Virus record (IMG/VR): IMGVR_UViG_3300003635_000031
Location: 1 to 20,774 of that record
Direction: 5' to 3' (one strand)
Length of the DNA stretch: 20,774 nt
Origin: a virus
Shown here piece by piece: positions 1 to 7,672 of the stretch. The notes below the pieces were generated by a model. That model was not told where the DNA came from. It worked only from the letters and a program-made list of their open reading frames with translations, and did not search any database. Position numbers and translations under genes: made by a program. The stretch's first letter is position 1, and each line of letters begins with the position of its first letter.

Positions 1-54
1 AGGTCAGATTTTCTAGGGTGGTGTCTTTTTTATTTACAGTGCATAATCATCCGC

Positions 55-465
55 ATGGCGAATCCAGAATATGAAGAAGCGCGAGCCAGGAAGGTCGCGG
101 CAGAGGCAGAAATCACACAACTAGAACTCGCAAAAGTTCGTGGAGAGCTTGTCGTGGCGGAAGATGTCATCTCCGCTTGGTCTGACACGCTCAGTAGTCT
201 AAAAGCTAAATTGATATCGATCCCATCTAAGGCAGCACCCATCGTGGCGGCAGAAGACGAAGCAGGAATCTGCCAGAAAATCATTGAGGATCTGGTAAGA
301 GAGGCATTGGAAGAGCTAAGTAACTATGAGCCGAGAATTAGTCCCACAAGCACACAAGGAACTTCAGCAGCATCTGAGGAAAGCGTTTCAGGTGATGAAA
401 CCACCGCCGCGCCTAAGCGTAAGCGAGTGGGCCGACCTAAAAAGACGGCTGGACTCTCAAAGTAG
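55..465 (+). CDS. terS: Terminase small subunit (Nu1/TerS-like) with C-terminal AT-hook
   Basis: This 136-residue protein should recognise the packaging site on phage DNA and recruit the large terminase. The N-terminal 90 residues are helical and carry the pattern of lambda Nu1-type subunits from the linker onward: an Ala/Arg-rich helix, a RGELV turn (res 29-33), the EDVISAW helix (36-42) and an EELSNY helix end (86-91). The N-terminal winged helix of lambda Nu1 is absent. Residues 121-130 (KRKRVGRPKK) form a classic AT-hook (GRP core flanked by Lys/Arg), which may replace the missing DNA-binding domain. No convincing Shine-Dalgarno precedes this ATG, and the frame is open to base 1 without another ATG, so an upstream start outside the window is possible, although the residues encoded there do not look like a Nu1 winged helix. 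It lies directly upstream of terL and overlaps it. Function is inferred from pattern and position. Confidence 0.78.
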   Translation: MANPEYEEARARKVAAEAEITQLELAKVRGELVVAEDVISAWSDTLSSLKAKLISIPSKAAPIVAAEDEAGICQKIIEDLVREALEELSNYEPRISPTSTQGTSAASEESVSGDETTAAPKRKRVGRPKKTAGLSK

Positions 466-2197
466 TGCGGAACCTGGACGTTGGTACACTTCGAGAGCTG
501 AGTATCAGCGCGGCATCATGGACGCTTGTTCCGATCCTGCTGTGCGTGAAGTTGTGGTTATGGCTGGCGCGCAGCTCGGCAAGACAGAAGCGATCCTTAA
601 TATCATTGGCTACCACATGGATCACGATCCATGTCCTGTTCTTGTACTACAACCTACGCTTGAGATGGCGCAGGCTTTCTCGAAAGACCGTTTGGCTTCG
701 GGACTCATTAAAGCAACACCCGCGATTCGCGGGAAGGTGAAAGATCCTCGTGCAAGAGACGCAAACAACACGACGTTACACAAAGTATTCCCAGGCGGAG
801 CGATCACTATCGTTGGCGCAAACAGTCCGGCTGGCCTTGCTTCGCGCCCTATTCGGCTAGTGCTCTGCGATGAGGTGGACCGCTACCCGACATCAGCGGG
901 ATCGGAAGGCGACCCAATCCAGTTGGCGAGAAAGAGAAGCGCGACATTCTGGAACCGCAAGGTTGTCATGGTCAGCACTCCAACTAATAAAGGTGACTCG
1001 CGCATCGAGCAAGCATACGAGCAATCAGACATGCGCCAATATAACGTGCCATGCAAACATTGTGCCAAACCTCAAGTTTTGAAGTGGTCAAACGTCGTTT
1101 GGCGAGATAACAACCCAGATACTGCGGGTTACGCATGCGAGCATTGCGGAGTCGTCTGGTCTGATTCTGATCGTGCATACGGGATCGCGCACGGTTATTG
1201 GCAGGCACAATCTGAGTTTAAGGGCGTTGCTGGCTTTGCAATCAATGGTTTGTGCTCACCTTGGACGCCTCTATCAGATGGAGTCAGGGACTTCATTAAC
1301 GTGCGTAGAAATCCGCAGCAGCTTCGTGTGTGGACAAACACATATCTTGGCGAGACTTGGGAAGACGAAGGCGAAACGGTTGACGAATACTCACTGTTTG
1401 AGCGTCGGGAAGACTTTGGCGGCAAAGTACCAGAAGAGGTTGCGTTTATTACATGCGGAACGGACGTACAGGATGATCGATTGGAGCTGAGTTTGATTGG
1501 ATGGTCAACAGATGATGAGTCGTTTGTGTTAGATCACAAGATTCTGTATGGCGACCCATCGACACCGCAACTATGGAATAACCTTGCATCGATCTTGTTC
1601 AGCTCATGGGAAACGCATGACGGCAGAGAGCTTCCGATCAGAGCGACATGCATCGACTCTGGCGGACACCATACGCAGGCTGTCTACAACTTTTGTAAGA
1701 AACATGCAGCGCATCGTGTCTTCGCAATCAAGGGGATTGGCGGCGAGATTGGATCAAAGCCGATTGCTGGTCGCCCAAGTAAAAACAACTCAGGCAAGTG
1801 CCCATTGTTCCCGATTGGCGTAGATACAGCCAAAGATTTACTGTTCAGTCGCTTCCGCATCACAGAAGAGGGTGCGGGCTATATTCACTTCTCAGAGCAC
1901 CTTCCTGACGAGTATTTTAGGCAACTGACAGCAGAAAAGATTGTCACGCGCTTTCATAAGGGGTATAGCAAGCGAACTTTTGTTAAGATACGTCCCAGAA
2001 ACGAAGGTTTGGACTGTATGGTCTATGCATTGGCGGCGTACAATATCTTAGGCGTGAATGTCAACGCGATTATGGCTAAAATAGAGGAGCGTCGGCAGAC
2101 GGTTGAAGAAGTGGTAGATCAACCAGAGCCATTAACGCGAGTCAGACGGCCTGGTAGGGGCGGTCGCCCAGGTGGGTTCGTAAATAATTGGAGATAG
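326..2197 (+). CDS. terL: Terminase large subunit, lambda gpA type
   Basis: This is the ATPase-nuclease motor that cuts concatemeric DNA and pumps it into the prohead. ATPase motifs are visible: Walker A-like AGAQLGKT (res 80-87), Walker B LVLCDEVD (178-185, catalytic E183) and coupling motif STPT (217-220). A four-Cys zinc site (C243, C246, C271, C274) sits between the domains, as in gpA. The nuclease acidic residues are D380 (in CGTDVQDD), D444 (CIDSGG) and D563 (EGLDC). The length of 623 residues fits the family. I prefer the start at 326: its first 25 residues resemble the helix before the VSEWAD motif in lambda gpA. ATG 395 (residue 24) or GTG 392 are alternatives. The start lies 140 bases inside terS, so the AT-hook region is coded in two frames. 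The C-terminal tail is basic and Gly/Pro/Arg-rich (604-617). Confidence 0.97.
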   Translation: MSRELVPQAHKELQQHLRKAFQVMKPPPRLSVSEWADLKRRLDSQSSAEPGRWYTSRAEYQRGIMDACSDPAVREVVVMAGAQLGKTEAILNIIGYHMDHDPCPVLVLQPTLEMAQAFSKDRLASGLIKATPAIRGKVKDPRARDANNTTLHKVFPGGAITIVGANSPAGLASRPIRLVLCDEVDRYPTSAGSEGDPIQLARKRSATFWNRKVVMVSTPTNKGDSRIEQAYEQSDMRQYNVPCKHCAKPQVLKWSNVVWRDNNPDTAGYACEHCGVVWSDSDRAYGIAHGYWQAQSEFKGVAGFAINGLCSPWTPLSDGVRDFINVRRNPQQLRVWTNTYLGETWEDEGETVDEYSLFERREDFGGKVPEEVAFITCGTDVQDDRLELSLIGWSTDDESFVLDHKILYGDPSTPQLWNNLASILFSSWETHDGRELPIRATCIDSGGHHTQAVYNFCKKHAAHRVFAIKGIGGEIGSKPIAGRPSKNNSGKCPLFPIGVDTAKDLLFSRFRITEEGAGYIHFSEHLPDEYFRQLTAEKIVTRFHKGYSKRTFVKIRPRNEGLDCMVYALAAYNILGVNVNAIMAKIEERRQTVEEVVDQPEPLTRVRRPGRGGRPGGFVNNWR

Positions 2198-2200
2198 CGA

Positions 2201-2794
2201 ATGGCTAATGCTTTTGATGCCGCAAACGCACCTGAAGGCGAACCGTCTGAAGTCGTTGTAGGCGATTTTATTCAGTTTAAGCGGTCTGATCTGGTCGCGG
2301 ATTATCCACCATCAGAGTACACAGCAACATATATCGCTCGCATTACTGGCGGTGGAGCCAGTGAGATTCAGCTTACCGGTACAAATTACAATTCTGGCGA
2401 AGCCTATCTTTTCACTGTGGCGTCAACAGACTCTGCTGATTTCAATCCTGGTTACTATCATTGGCAGCTTGAGATCGTCAGAAACTCAGACAGCAATCGA
2501 GTTGTTGTTGATCGTGGCGCATTTACCGCGATTGTTGACTTAGATGTCAACAACTCCGATCCACGTACACATGATGAGATCATGTTGACCAAGATTCAGA
2601 CGATCTTAGAGGGTCGAGCTGATGGCGATGTTGAGAGTTACTCGATTCAGGGACGTTCACTCACAAAGATTCCAATCAAAGAGTTGATGGAGTGGGAGCG
2701 CCATTACCGGCAGCGTGTAGAGCGTCAAAAGAAGAAAGAGGATATCCGGTTGGGTCGTAAGACGGATAGCACGATTAAGGTGAGGTTCAGTTAA
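2201..2794 (+). CDS. gpW-like head-tail joining protein with N-terminal beta domain
   Basis: The 197-residue protein lies between terminase and portal, exactly where lambda has gpW (68 residues), which plugs the portal after packaging. The C-terminal part (about res 140-197) has the gpW-like build: a short beta hairpin (SYSIQGRSLTKIPIKEL, 147-162), a long charged helix and a short tail ending in an aromatic. The first 115 residues are an extra beta-rich domain (many alternating hydrophobic/polar stretches, YYHWQLEI at 85-92) joined by a helix (122-139); I do not recognise it with certainty. A GGAG ribosome site precedes ATG 2201. The stop overlaps the portal start (TAATG). Position and C-terminus support a head-tail connector; the role of the added domain is unknown, possibly outward-facing on the virion. 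Confidence 0.68.
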   Translation: MANAFDAANAPEGEPSEVVVGDFIQFKRSDLVADYPPSEYTATYIARITGGGASEIQLTGTNYNSGEAYLFTVASTDSADFNPGYYHWQLEIVRNSDSNRVVVDRGAFTAIVDLDVNNSDPRTHDEIMLTKIQTILEGRADGDVESYSIQGRSLTKIPIKELMEWERHYRQRVERQKKKEDIRLGRKTDSTIKVRFS

Positions 2795-4269
2795 TGGGCA
2801 TGTTAGATTTTTTCCGCAAGTCAAAGCCCGTTAGCAAGCGTCGTTATGACGCGGCATCGGTCGGGCGTCTGTTCTCAGACTTCAAGCCATTCCAGAAGTC
2901 AGCAGATGCAAACATTCGCCATGATCTTCTGACAATTCGCAATCGAGCGCGCGATCTTTCTCGCAATAACGAATACGCCAAGCGTTATCTTCGCTTACTG
3001 CGTCAGAACGTCGTAGGCGAACGTGGTGCTACATTGCAAGTCAAGGCGCTCGGTTTAGACAACCGTCTGGACGTGGCGGGTAATGACATCATCGAGACAG
3101 CATTTCGTGATTGGACTCGCAAGCAAAACTGTACAGTGACCGGCACGATGACATTCATCGATTGCCAGAATCTCTTTATCGAGTCTTTGGCGCGCGATGG
3201 TGAAGTGCTGATCCGCAAGGTGCGTACTCGTACTGAGCATGGATTCGCCATTCAGTTTCTTGAGCCAGATCATCTCGATGAGAAGAAGAATGAGCGCTTA
3301 CCCAACGGCAACTTCATTCGCATGGGCGTCGAGTATGACAAGTTCCGCCGTCCGGTCGCATATCACATTCTGACAGAGCACCCTGGTGACATTGAATATG
3401 CGTCTGCGACACGTCGCACTGAGCGAGTTCCGGCGGACAATATCTTACACATCTATGACCCTGATCGTGCAGAGCAGTCTCGCGGAGTGCCATGGTTTGC
3501 AACGGCACTGTCTGCATTAAAGATGCTTCACGGTTACCGCGAGGCTGAGTTGGTCGCTGCGCGGACGTCGGCGAGCAAGATGGGTTTCTTTACGTCACCA
3601 ACTGGCGATGGATTCACTGCTGATGATTTGGAAGATTCGATCGTGCCAATCATGGAAGCAGAGCCGGGAACATTCCATCAGTTGCCACAAGGCGTCAACT
3701 TCACACCTTGGGACCCTGCACACCCAACCACTGCGTTTGGCGACTTTGAGAAGTCAGTGCTTCGCGGTATCGCAGCGGGACTTGGCGTTTCATATCACTC
3801 GCTAGCGAACGATCTGACACAAACGAGCTACTCATCAATCCGCCAAGGAGCGATCGAGGATCGTGAGTTTTATAAGCAGATGCAGCGGTTCATGATTGAC
3901 CACTTCATCATGCCAATCTACGAGGAGTGGCTGAACTCAGCAATGACTTATGGCAAGGTGCAGATCCCGCTTCGCCGGTTTGACAAGTTCTTCAATGCAT
4001 CAATGTTCCAGCCACGCGGATTCTCATGGATTGATCCGCAGAAAGAGATCAACGCGCACGTTACTGCGTTGCAGAATGGCTTGATTTCGATGCAGGATGT
4101 CCAGAACAACTATGGACGCGATGTTGATGAGACGTTTGCTCAGATTGCGCGCGACAAGCAACTGGCGGAACAGTATGGATTGAAGATTGCATTTGAACCA
4201 TTTGGCGCGAACACCAACGCAGTCGATCCAGATATCACAGGAGAAGACGATGAGTTACAAGCCGACTGA
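2794..4269 (+). CDS. Portal protein, lambda gpB family
   Basis: The 491-residue protein forms the dodecameric ring at the capsid vertex through which DNA enters and leaves and to which the tail joins. The family pattern is visible throughout: an N-terminal helix with RDLSRNNEYAKRYLRLL (res 53-69), the QNVVGE turn after it, SLARDGEVLIRK (wing/stem start), FLEPDHLD, DNILHIYDPDRAEQSRGVPW, and the C-terminal FSWIDPQKE (410-418) followed by a helical crown region. Length matches lambda-type portals (about 500-530). It starts at an ATG overlapping the previous stop by one base and its end overlaps the next gene by 20 bases, so expression is translationally coupled. There is no fusion of a minor head protein. 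Confidence 0.96.
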   Translation: MGMLDFFRKSKPVSKRRYDAASVGRLFSDFKPFQKSADANIRHDLLTIRNRARDLSRNNEYAKRYLRLLRQNVVGERGATLQVKALGLDNRLDVAGNDIIETAFRDWTRKQNCTVTGTMTFIDCQNLFIESLARDGEVLIRKVRTRTEHGFAIQFLEPDHLDEKKNERLPNGNFIRMGVEYDKFRRPVAYHILTEHPGDIEYASATRRTERVPADNILHIYDPDRAEQSRGVPWFATALSALKMLHGYREAELVAARTSASKMGFFTSPTGDGFTADDLEDSIVPIMEAEPGTFHQLPQGVNFTPWDPAHPTTAFGDFEKSVLRGIAAGLGVSYHSLANDLTQTSYSSIRQGAIEDREFYKQMQRFMIDHFIMPIYEEWLNSAMTYGKVQIPLRRFDKFFNASMFQPRGFSWIDPQKEINAHVTALQNGLISMQDVQNNYGRDVDETFAQIARDKQLAEQYGLKIAFEPFGANTNAVDPDITGEDDELQAD

Positions 4270-7105
4270 GGGCATGGTTGAGGAGGCTGAACGTGGTCTT
4301 GAATGGCGCAGAGAATTTGGTCGTGGTGGCACAGAAGTTGGCATAGCTCGTGCTAGGGATATCTCGAATGGCGAAAACCTAAGCGAGAGCACCGTAAAGC
4401 GCATGTTTTCATTCTTCAGCCGTCACGAAGTGGATAAAGAGGCTGAAGGCTTCCGTCCTGGTGAAGATGGTTATCCGTCAAACGGTCGGATCGCTTGGGC
4501 TTTATGGGGCGGAGACGCAGGATTCTCTTGGTCACGTCAAATCACAGACCGGCTAAAGGCCGAGGAAGAGCGCATGGAAGAGCGTAACGACGCTGAGATA
4601 TCTGATGCAGTTGAAAAGAATCTGCGTAAACAGGTTGAAGAACATAACGAAGATGTCGGGAATGCCGAGTCTAAGCGCACGAACTACCGCACATTGGCGG
4701 CAGTATTCCGTCGTGGTGTTGGTGCTTACTACACCAATCCAGAGTCTGTTCGTCCTACGGTAAAGTCACCTGAGCAGTGGGCTTATGCGCGCGTATCTTC
4801 ATACCGTTATGCGCTTCGCAACGGCAAGTTCCGCAGTGGGAAGCATGACACGGATCTATTACCGGCGGGACATCCAATGTCTAGCAAGGAAAGATCAATG
4901 GAAGAGATGCGACCATATCCGAATGAGCATGCTGCTCGTATCAATGACCCCGCAAAGTATGACGAGTTCCGTCGTGAAAATGATGCTGGCGGAGCCGGTG
5001 TAGACTTTATCTATGGCATCTTTACTGAAAACGAAGAGCGCAAATCAGAGCTGCAGGCTATCCGATTTGACAAGGATCAGTATACAATGGAGCAAGCACG
5101 GGCTTGGTTGGATGAAAACAACTTCAGTCCGATTGAATTTGAAGAGGCTACAGGTGAGCGTATGGACAAGCGACATATTGTTTCTATCACAGAGACAGAT
5201 GACTCGTTCCTGATCGAGCTTGGCAAGAGCGAGATGTATGAGGGCGTCAACCTGATGCCTGAGCAAATCGAAGAAGCGGAAGGTGAAGAAGAGACTTCTG
5301 CGATGCCAGAGATGGAAACAGAGCGTCTAATGAAGAGCGAGAAGCTAACTCGCGCACAGCACATGGATGCCGAAGATGTTGATGATCGGCGTGTGCGGAT
5401 GTCAATTTCTTCTGAGGCGGCTGTAGAAAGGTCGTTTGGCGATGAAGTTTTAGACCATGGTGAAGGGTCGATTGATCTGTCATTCCTTCGCTCTGGCAAT
5501 GCGCCACTGCTTTTGGATCATGATCCAGAGAAGCAGATTGGCATTATTGAATCTGTCGAACTCGACGGCTCGGCACGGCGACTCCGTGCGACGGTGCGTT
5601 TTGCAACAAATGCACTTGCCAACGAGGTATATACAGATGTCAAAGATGGTATCCGTAAGAATGTATCGATCGGTTACCGGATTGACAAAATGGTTCGTGA
5701 TGATGATAACCCTACGGTTTATCGCGCAACATCATGGCGACCAATGGAGGCCAGTATTGTTGCCTTGCCAGCCGACGTGACTGTTGGGGTTGGGCGCAGC
5801 ATTGAATCCACCGAAGAACCTAAAGTTGAAACAGTTTCCATTACGGAGGTACGGACAATGGAACAGCAAAACGAACAGGTCCGCGATGACAATGTTGCGG
5901 CCTACAAAGAAGTGAGCGAGATCTTAGATATCGCTGCGAAGCACAACCAACGCGCCTTGGCTGACGAGTGTATCCGTAAGGGATATAACCTCGCTGAGTT
6001 CCGTGGCATGTTGCTTGAGAAGTTGGCGGACAAGCCACTTGAGCTTAACGATGTTGACATGACTCCAAAGGAAGAGCGCAAGTATTCTTTGATGCGCGCT
6101 ATCCGTGGCGTTGCAACTGGTAAGTTCGATGGTCTTGAGCGTGAAGTATCAGACGAACTTTCTCGTGTACATGGTAAAGACGCGCGTGGTTTCTATGTAC
6201 CACACAGCATCTTCAAGCGTGACATCCTGACTTCTTCACCAGCTAACGGATCAAACTTGGTCCCTGAAGACCACCTGGCTGATGAGTTCATCGATGCGCT
6301 TCGTGCGAATCTCGTGATCTCTGGATTGGGTGCTCGCATGATGTCTGGACTCAAGGGTGACGTTGCAATCCCTGCATTGAATGCAAAGACTTCTGTCGCA
6401 TTCGTTGCTGAGAACAACGCTCCATCTGAAGGTGCTCCAACATTCCGTCAGGTAACTATGACTCCTAAGACTTGCGTATCTTATGTAGATATCTCTCGCA
6501 AGTTGATGATGCAGTCTGATCCATCAGTTGAACAGATCTTGCGTCAGGACATGACTCAGCAATTCGCTTCTAAGATCGACGAAGTTGCGATCGAAGGCGG
6601 CGGCGCGAATGAGCCAACAGGTATCCTCGGTACTAACGGCATCGGTTCTGTTGCTATCGGTACTAACGGTGGCGCGATCACTTACGCTTCTCTGGTTGAC
6701 CTAGAGCGCGAAGTAGCGATCGACAACGCCTTGGCAGGAAACCTAAACTACCTGACCAACCCGAAGGTTGTCGCAGAAATGCGTCAAACTCCACGTCAGA
6801 CTTCAGGCGTTGAAGGCAACTTCATCCTGAACGATAGCAACACAGTATTGGGCTACAACGTAGCATCAACTACTTTAGTGCCATCTGACCTGACTAAGGG
6901 TACTTCATCTGGCGTGTGTTCAGCGGTTGTCTTCGGCAACTTTGCTGACCTCATGATCGGCATGTTCGGCGGATTGGATATCCTCGTTGATCCTTACACT
7001 GGTTCTTCAACTGGTGCTACTCGGATCGCGATGTACCAAGACATCGACGTGGCAGTACGCCATGCGGAATCTTTCGCGGCAATCAAGGACGTTACTACGT
7101 CCTAA
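4250..7105 (+). CDS. Fused accessory domains + HK97-type prohead protease + major capsid protein
   Basis: One 951-residue frame holds at least five parts. (1) res 4-94: a phage domain with KPTEGM, RGGTEVGIARARDIS, FFSRHEVDK and IAWALWGGD. (2) res ~125-212: a second recurrent phage domain (LRKQVEEHN, NYRTLAAVFRRGVGAY, FRSGKHDTDLLPAGHP). (3) res ~223-301: a domain with PNEHAARINDP and SELQAIRFDKD. (4) res ~382-517: HK97-type prohead protease with the catalytic His in LLLDHD (H424) and Ser in KNVSIGY (S473). (5) a charged helical delta/scaffold region and then the HK97-fold capsid (about 655-951). I chose ATG 4250, with AGGAGA 6 bases upstream, over an ATG 63 bases earlier that lacks support and lies deep in the portal gene. 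The protease should cut the delta region and mature the shell. An internal start at 5858 probably yields capsid protein alone. No separate scaffold or decoration gene is seen. Confidence 0.93.
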   Translation: MSYKPTEGMVEEAERGLEWRREFGRGGTEVGIARARDISNGENLSESTVKRMFSFFSRHEVDKEAEGFRPGEDGYPSNGRIAWALWGGDAGFSWSRQITDRLKAEEERMEERNDAEISDAVEKNLRKQVEEHNEDVGNAESKRTNYRTLAAVFRRGVGAYYTNPESVRPTVKSPEQWAYARVSSYRYALRNGKFRSGKHDTDLLPAGHPMSSKERSMEEMRPYPNEHAARINDPAKYDEFRRENDAGGAGVDFIYGIFTENEERKSELQAIRFDKDQYTMEQARAWLDENNFSPIEFEEATGERMDKRHIVSITETDDSFLIELGKSEMYEGVNLMPEQIEEAEGEEETSAMPEMETERLMKSEKLTRAQHMDAEDVDDRRVRMSISSEAAVERSFGDEVLDHGEGSIDLSFLRSGNAPLLLDHDPEKQIGIIESVELDGSARRLRATVRFATNALANEVYTDVKDGIRKNVSIGYRIDKMVRDDDNPTVYRATSWRPMEASIVALPADVTVGVGRSIESTEEPKVETVSITEVRTMEQQNEQVRDDNVAAYKEVSEILDIAAKHNQRALADECIRKGYNLAEFRGMLLEKLADKPLELNDVDMTPKEERKYSLMRAIRGVATGKFDGLEREVSDELSRVHGKDARGFYVPHSIFKRDILTSSPANGSNLVPEDHLADEFIDALRANLVISGLGARMMSGLKGDVAIPALNAKTSVAFVAENNAPSEGAPTFRQVTMTPKTCVSYVDISRKLMMQSDPSVEQILRQDMTQQFASKIDEVAIEGGGANEPTGILGTNGIGSVAIGTNGGAITYASLVDLEREVAIDNALAGNLNYLTNPKVVAEMRQTPRQTSGVEGNFILNDSNTVLGYNVASTTLVPSDLTKGTSSGVCSAVVFGNFADLMIGMFGGLDILVDPYTGSSTGATRIAMYQDIDVAVRHAESFAAIKDVTTS
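5845..5860 (+). promoter_or_regulatory. Internal ribosome binding site and ATG between protease and capsid domains
   Basis: GGAGGT (5845-5850) stands seven bases before an in-frame ATG (5858-5860). It falls in the linker right after the protease domain and before the capsid delta region, where a separate capsid gene would begin. Sequence and spacing are close to ideal, stronger than the site of the full-length frame at 4250. Confidence 0.75.
5858..7105 (+). CDS. Major capsid protein (HK97 fold), internal-start product
   Basis: Translation from the internal ATG gives a 415-residue protein of ordinary length for an HK97-type capsid precursor. The first ~100 residues are charged and helical (delta/scaffold domain). 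Then come the usual landmarks: ARGFYVP, NLVPEDHLADEFIDALR (N-arm), GLKGDVAIPAL, KLMMQSDPSVE, QFASKIDEVAIEGGG with ANEPTGIL (the classic loop before the A-domain) and IDVAVRHAESFAAI at the C-terminus. It would form the capsid shell, with hundreds of copies needed per virion against few protease copies, which explains a second, strong start. Capsid identity is certain; that this start is used in vivo is inferred from the ribosome site and domain border. Confidence 0.8.
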   Translation: MEQQNEQVRDDNVAAYKEVSEILDIAAKHNQRALADECIRKGYNLAEFRGMLLEKLADKPLELNDVDMTPKEERKYSLMRAIRGVATGKFDGLEREVSDELSRVHGKDARGFYVPHSIFKRDILTSSPANGSNLVPEDHLADEFIDALRANLVISGLGARMMSGLKGDVAIPALNAKTSVAFVAENNAPSEGAPTFRQVTMTPKTCVSYVDISRKLMMQSDPSVEQILRQDMTQQFASKIDEVAIEGGGANEPTGILGTNGIGSVAIGTNGGAITYASLVDLEREVAIDNALAGNLNYLTNPKVVAEMRQTPRQTSGVEGNFILNDSNTVLGYNVASTTLVPSDLTKGTSSGVCSAVVFGNFADLMIGMFGGLDILVDPYTGSSTGATRIAMYQDIDVAVRHAESFAAIKDVTTS

Positions 7106-7110
7106 TGATA

Positions 7111-7138
7111 AAGAAGGGGGCTTCGGCCCCCTTTTTTT
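7111..7138 (+). terminator. Rho-independent terminator with UUCG tetraloop after the capsid gene
   Basis: A perfect 6-bp stem GGGGGC (7116-7121) / GCCCCC (7126-7131) closes a TTCG loop and is followed by seven T (7132-7138). Flanking A residues (7111-7115) can pair with the T run. The capsid stop is at 7103-7105. The next gene's ATG starts at 7139, directly after the last T. It probably reduces transcription of downstream genes relative to capsid. Confidence 0.93.
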
Positions 7139-7672
7139 ATGCAAAAGATAGAGCACTACAAGAATTATCACGAAGGGGAAACATGCGCCGTTTTATGTGG
7201 CGGACCATCACTTCCTTTGGACTTACGCAATCTACCCGAAGAAGTGGACGTTCTGATTGGCGTAAATCAACACAGCTTGATTCTTCCATGCGATTACATT
7301 GTCTTCAGTGATCGTCACATGTGGCCTTTGATTGAATCTATCAAGGACTGCAAATACATTACTCATCTAAATAAGTTTGATACCAGTAGAACAATTCACG
7401 CTAGCATTTGGCCTTCGATGGGCTATTCCGGTCAGCGCGCTATTTACGCAGCAGATTACATGGGCTTTGAAAAAGTGTATGTTTGCGGCATGAATCAATA
7501 TGACCAGAATGAAAAACGGGAGTATTGGTGGGAAGGTCCGCAGTGCAAAGAGATGCAAAAGCATACACATTGCAAAGCCGATCTTGGCAGAGTTAAAGAG
7601 TTTGTTGATTCATTGAATCACCCTGAACGCATTTATTTTGTATCTGGACAGTTGAAGGAGATACACCAATGA
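7139..7672 (+). CDS. DUF115/MptE-like Rossmann protein, putative glycosyltransferase
   Basis: The 177-residue protein has a nucleotide-sugar or pterin-diphosphate type Rossmann pattern: a first strand ending in CAVLCGGPSLPLDL (res 16-29, GGPSL loop), a VLIGVNQ strand (38-44), CDYIVFSDRH (51-60), and YSGQRAIYAADYMGFEKVYVCGM (from 96), the SGQ helix plus strand common in DUF115/MAF_flag10-like and related sialyltransferase-like proteins. It is short for that group and lacks other domains. The only possible start is ATG 7139, directly abutting the terminator T run, with no ribosome site in the usual window. It is the first of three sugar-related genes placed between capsid and head-tail joining genes. 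The 3' end overlaps the next gene (ATGA). Substrate and acceptor are unknown; virion glycosylation is a guess from context. Confidence 0.7.
   Translation: MQKIEHYKNYHEGETCAVLCGGPSLPLDLRNLPEEVDVLIGVNQHSLILPCDYIVFSDRHMWPLIESIKDCKYITHLNKFDTSRTIHASIWPSMGYSGQRAIYAADYMGFEKVYVCGMNQYDQNEKREYWWEGPQCKEMQKHTHCKADLGRVKEFVDSLNHPERIYFVSGQLKEIHQ

Noticed and set aside
42-54. CATAAT (42-47) directly before terS as a -10 box giving a nearly leaderless mRNA
   Set aside because: There is no matching -35 hexamer at 16-18 bases, and the window begins too near to judge. The frame is also open upstream.
4187-4249. Earlier start of the protease-capsid fusion
   Set aside because: It would add 21 residues lying inside the portal gene without family pattern; ATG 4250 has AGGAGA six bases upstream and begins the conserved KPTEGM region.
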